DNA from: Betaproteobacteria bacterium
GTDB taxonomy: Bacteria > Pseudomonadota > Gammaproteobacteria > Burkholderiales > Rhodocyclaceae
NCBI GenBank assembly: GCA_009780885.1
Contig: WQZF01000024.1
Coordinates: forward strand, 1-33,582
DNA length: 33,582 nucleotides
Direction: 5' to 3'
Shown here: positions 31,920-33,582 of the stretch, in pieces
Position numbering within the stretch: the stretch's first letter is position 1
How the letters are laid out: every line of letters starts with the position of its first letter
The notes under the pieces: generated by a model
What the model was told of the DNA's origin: nothing
Databases searched by the model: none
What the model saw: only the letters and a program-made list of their open reading frames with translations
Position numbers and translations under genes: made by a program

Positions 31920-33410
31920 TCAATTCGCCATCACCGTCCGTTCCTTTGCCCAGCGGCGCAGGGCCTGGACTTCTTCGGCGCGGATGCGCGAGAGGGGGCG
32001 CGTTGCGCGCAATTCTTCGACCAGATGATTTGTCGATAGCGGCTCTTTCGTCGCGCGCGCTTCGTACAGGGCGGCGATGATCACCTGTTCGATTTCTGCG
32101 CCGGAGAAGCCTTCCGAGGTGTTGGAAAGCGATTCGAGGTCGAAGTTTTCCGGGGCGCATTTACGTTTCGCGAGGTGGATGCGGAAAATCTCGCTGCGCG
32201 TGGGAGCGTCGGGCAGATCGACGAAGAAGATTTCATCGAATCTGCCCTTGCGCAGCAATTCGGGCGGCAGGCGCGAAATGTCATTGGCGGTGGCGACGAG
32301 AAAGACGCGCCGTTTGCGTTCGTTCATCCAGGTCAGGAAGGTGGCGAGCACCCGGCGCGAGACGCCGCCGTCGCCGGAACCATCATCGGAGGCGATGCCC
32401 TTTTCGATTTCGTCGAGCCAGAGCACGCAGGGTTCCATCCGTCCTGCGGTTTTGAGCGCTTCGCGCAGGTTGCGTTCGGTTTCGCCGTGAAATTTGTTGT
32501 ACAGCGCGCCGAAATCGAGGCGCAGGAGCGGCACATTCCATGAACCGGCAACTGCCTTTGCCGCCAGGCTCTTTCCGCTTCCCTGTACGCCAAGGAGCAG
32601 CACGCCGCGCGGCATGTCGATGCCTTCGGCGGTTTCGGGCTTCAGGAAAACCTCGCGCCGCAGTTCGAGCCAGCGTTTCAAATGCGCCTGGCCGCCCACG
32701 TTTTCAAAACGTTCCAGCGAGGTTTCGAGCTGGATCGTGCCGCCGTCGGCAAGCGATTCGTGCTTGTGCTGGAGTACCCGCGCAACATCCTTCATCGTGA
32801 TTGCCCCGTCGTCTTCGAGGCATTGGCGAATCAGGCGCCGGGCATCGTCCTTGTACATGCCGAGCATTTGCTGAACCATCAGGTCGGCGATTTCCTGGGT
32901 GCCGCGCGGAGGCGTCCCGTAATGCCTGGTCCATTCCGAAATTTCCTCGCGAAAGACCAGGCGCAGATCGGCCAGCGAGGGCGGGGCAGGGCGGAAGGTT
33001 GCGCTCATGCGCGAAATTTCTTCCGGCAGCGAAATCTTGTTGCTGACGAGTACCAGCGTCCGCGCAGTCTCGTTGAAGCTCATCGCAATCTGGCGGATAT
33101 AGCGCAGCATCAGGGGGTTGTCGTCGATCCAGGGTTGCGCGTCGAAGAGCGCGTAGACGCCGTTCTGCGCCGTGTGGTGAATGTGGCGCAGGACTTCCTC
33201 CAGTTCGAAGGTTTGCGCGATTACCTCGGGGCGGCTGTAGCGGCGCAGTCCTTCGACCGCGTTCCAGACGAAGAATGGAAAATCATCGAGACTGCATGCG
33301 CGTGAAAGAAGATGAATGACATTCTGTTCTTCCAGTGTTTCGATCATAACGATGGGGTAGCGCGATTTCAGGATCAGCGCCAGATCGCGAAGTTCGTCCT
33401 TGTTGAGCAT
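31920..33410 (-). CDS. Ycf46-like AAA+ ATPase
   Basis: 496 residues. The N-terminal 230 residues are a degenerate ATPase-like domain without a P-loop (MLNKDELRDLALILKSRYPI, YALFDAQPWIDDNP). The C-terminal AAA+ module is complete: Walker A LLGVQGSGKSLAAKAVAG, Walker B CVLWLDEIEKG, sensor 1 FLVATANDISRLPPE, arginine finger in LRKGRFDEIFFVD, and sensor 2 in FSGAEIEQVIIAAL. This two-part layout is that of Ycf46, linked in cyanobacteria to inorganic carbon use and otherwise uncharacterised. It stands alone, flanked on both sides by the same short repeat. Confidence 0.85.
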   Translation of the reverse strand: MLNKDELRDLALILKSRYPIVMIETLEEQNVIHLLSRACSLDDFPFFVWNAVEGLRRYSRPEVIAQTFELEEVLRHIHHTAQNGVYALFDAQPWIDDNPLMLRYIRQIAMSFNETARTLVLVSNKISLPEEISRMSATFRPAPPSLADLRLVFREEISEWTRHYGTPPRGTQEIADLMVQQMLGMYKDDARRLIRQCLEDDGAITMKDVARVLQHKHESLADGGTIQLETSLERFENVGGQAHLKRWLELRREVFLKPETAEGIDMPRGVLLLGVQGSGKSLAAKAVAGSWNVPLLRLDFGALYNKFHGETERNLREALKTAGRMEPCVLWLDEIEKGIASDDGSGDGGVSRRVLATFLTWMNERKRRVFLVATANDISRLPPELLRKGRFDEIFFVDLPDAPTRSEIFRIHLAKRKCAPENFDLESLSNTSEGFSGAEIEQVIIAALYEARATKEPLSTNHLVEELRATRPLSRIRAEEVQALRRWAKERTVMAN

Positions 33411-33484
33411 ATACGGGGCGATATGAAAATCGGTTGGGCAGTTTCAAAAATGAAATTATAGGATGCTCTGAACAAGTCGAGCGG

Positions 33485-33515
33485 ACAGCGTGCGCTGCGG
33501 ATTGGGATGGGATGC
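33485..33515 (+). repeat. GTGCGCTGCGGAT repeat, right of the AAA+ gene
   Basis: CAGCGTGCGCTGCGGAT followed by TGGGATGGGATGC; second copy of the element at 31858, same orientation, lying 75 bp upstream of the AAA+ start. Confidence 0.8.
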
Positions 33516-33523
33516 AAGGCCGA

Positions 33524-33582
33524 ATTTGCAAACTACGCCGCAGCCATAGCCGTCGCTATGGCGAGGATTTGCAACGCCGCAG
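33524..33582. repeat. Direct repeat with internal hairpin at the window end
   Basis: ATTTGCAA-ACTA-CGCCGCAG (33524-33543) recurs as ATTTGCAACGCCGCAG (33567-33582). Between them GCCATAGC and GCTATGGC (33543-33562) form a perfect 8-bp hairpin. It may continue past the window. Confidence 0.65.

Overview
The window reads as a GC-rich betaproteobacterial chromosome, probably of the Rhodocyclales/Azonexaceae type. The lineage is inferred from gene content and order (uvrC-pgsA-tRNA-Gly-tRNA-Leu, lplT-alr-radA, a peptidyl-prolyl isomerase pair with lpxH next to cysS); no marker gene in the window proves it. Most of it is well-kept housekeeping DNA, with a mobile element at the left end and a toxin-antitoxin cluster near the right end.

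Region 1 (1-3475) is one end of a decayed integrated element lying against the 3' end of tRNA-Arg(ACG). It holds the tail of an unidentified gene, a 5'-truncated primase/helicase, two small unknown genes, a chimera of an ASCH-like phage protein with a cytosine methyltransferase tail, an AlpA/excisionase-like gene, and an apparently intact tyrosine integrase.

Region 2 (3476-9840): tRNA-Arg with a near-consensus promoter and a strong terminator; dgkA translationally coupled to a UPF0158 gene; mscL with a zinc-ribbon tail; a RelE/ParE-type toxin with a ribbon-helix-helix-like antitoxin; then the large RNA helicase hrpA.

Region 3 (9841-20264, mostly minus strand): tRNA-Leu, tRNA-Gly, pgsA, uvrC, nadC and tRNA-Thr. 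Next comes a tight operon transcribed leftward: TPR protein, L,D-transpeptidase, periplasmic cyclophilin, cytoplasmic cyclophilin, lpxH, miaA. It joins envelope building, protein folding and tRNA modification.

Region 4 (20265-27363): cysS overlapping a hypoxanthine/uracil-DNA glycosylase-like gene, then mtfA and lplT on the minus strand, and alr-radA on the plus strand.

Region 5 (27364-33582): a soluble chemoreceptor with two duplicated PAS domains, a BrnT/BrnA module, an AbiEi/AbiEii module, and a Ycf46-like AAA+ ATPase.

The most unusual signal is a family of five AT-rich, imperfectly palindromic repeats of about 77 bp, with TTTTCTAAATT/AATTTAGAAAA ends, each at or just after the 3' end of a gene. 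Two copies, 73/76 identical and in the same orientation, frame the BrnT/BrnA module like a cassette. One copy supplies the stop codon of dgkA. Other points of interest are a dispersed repeat translated as the N-terminus of a DNA glycosylase, a methyltransferase tail that looks family-like in two reading frames, in-frame minisatellites in uvrC and in the TPR gene, and a tRNA-Gly promoter whose -35 box contains the pgsA stop codon. All family assignments are from recognised motifs; no database search was run.
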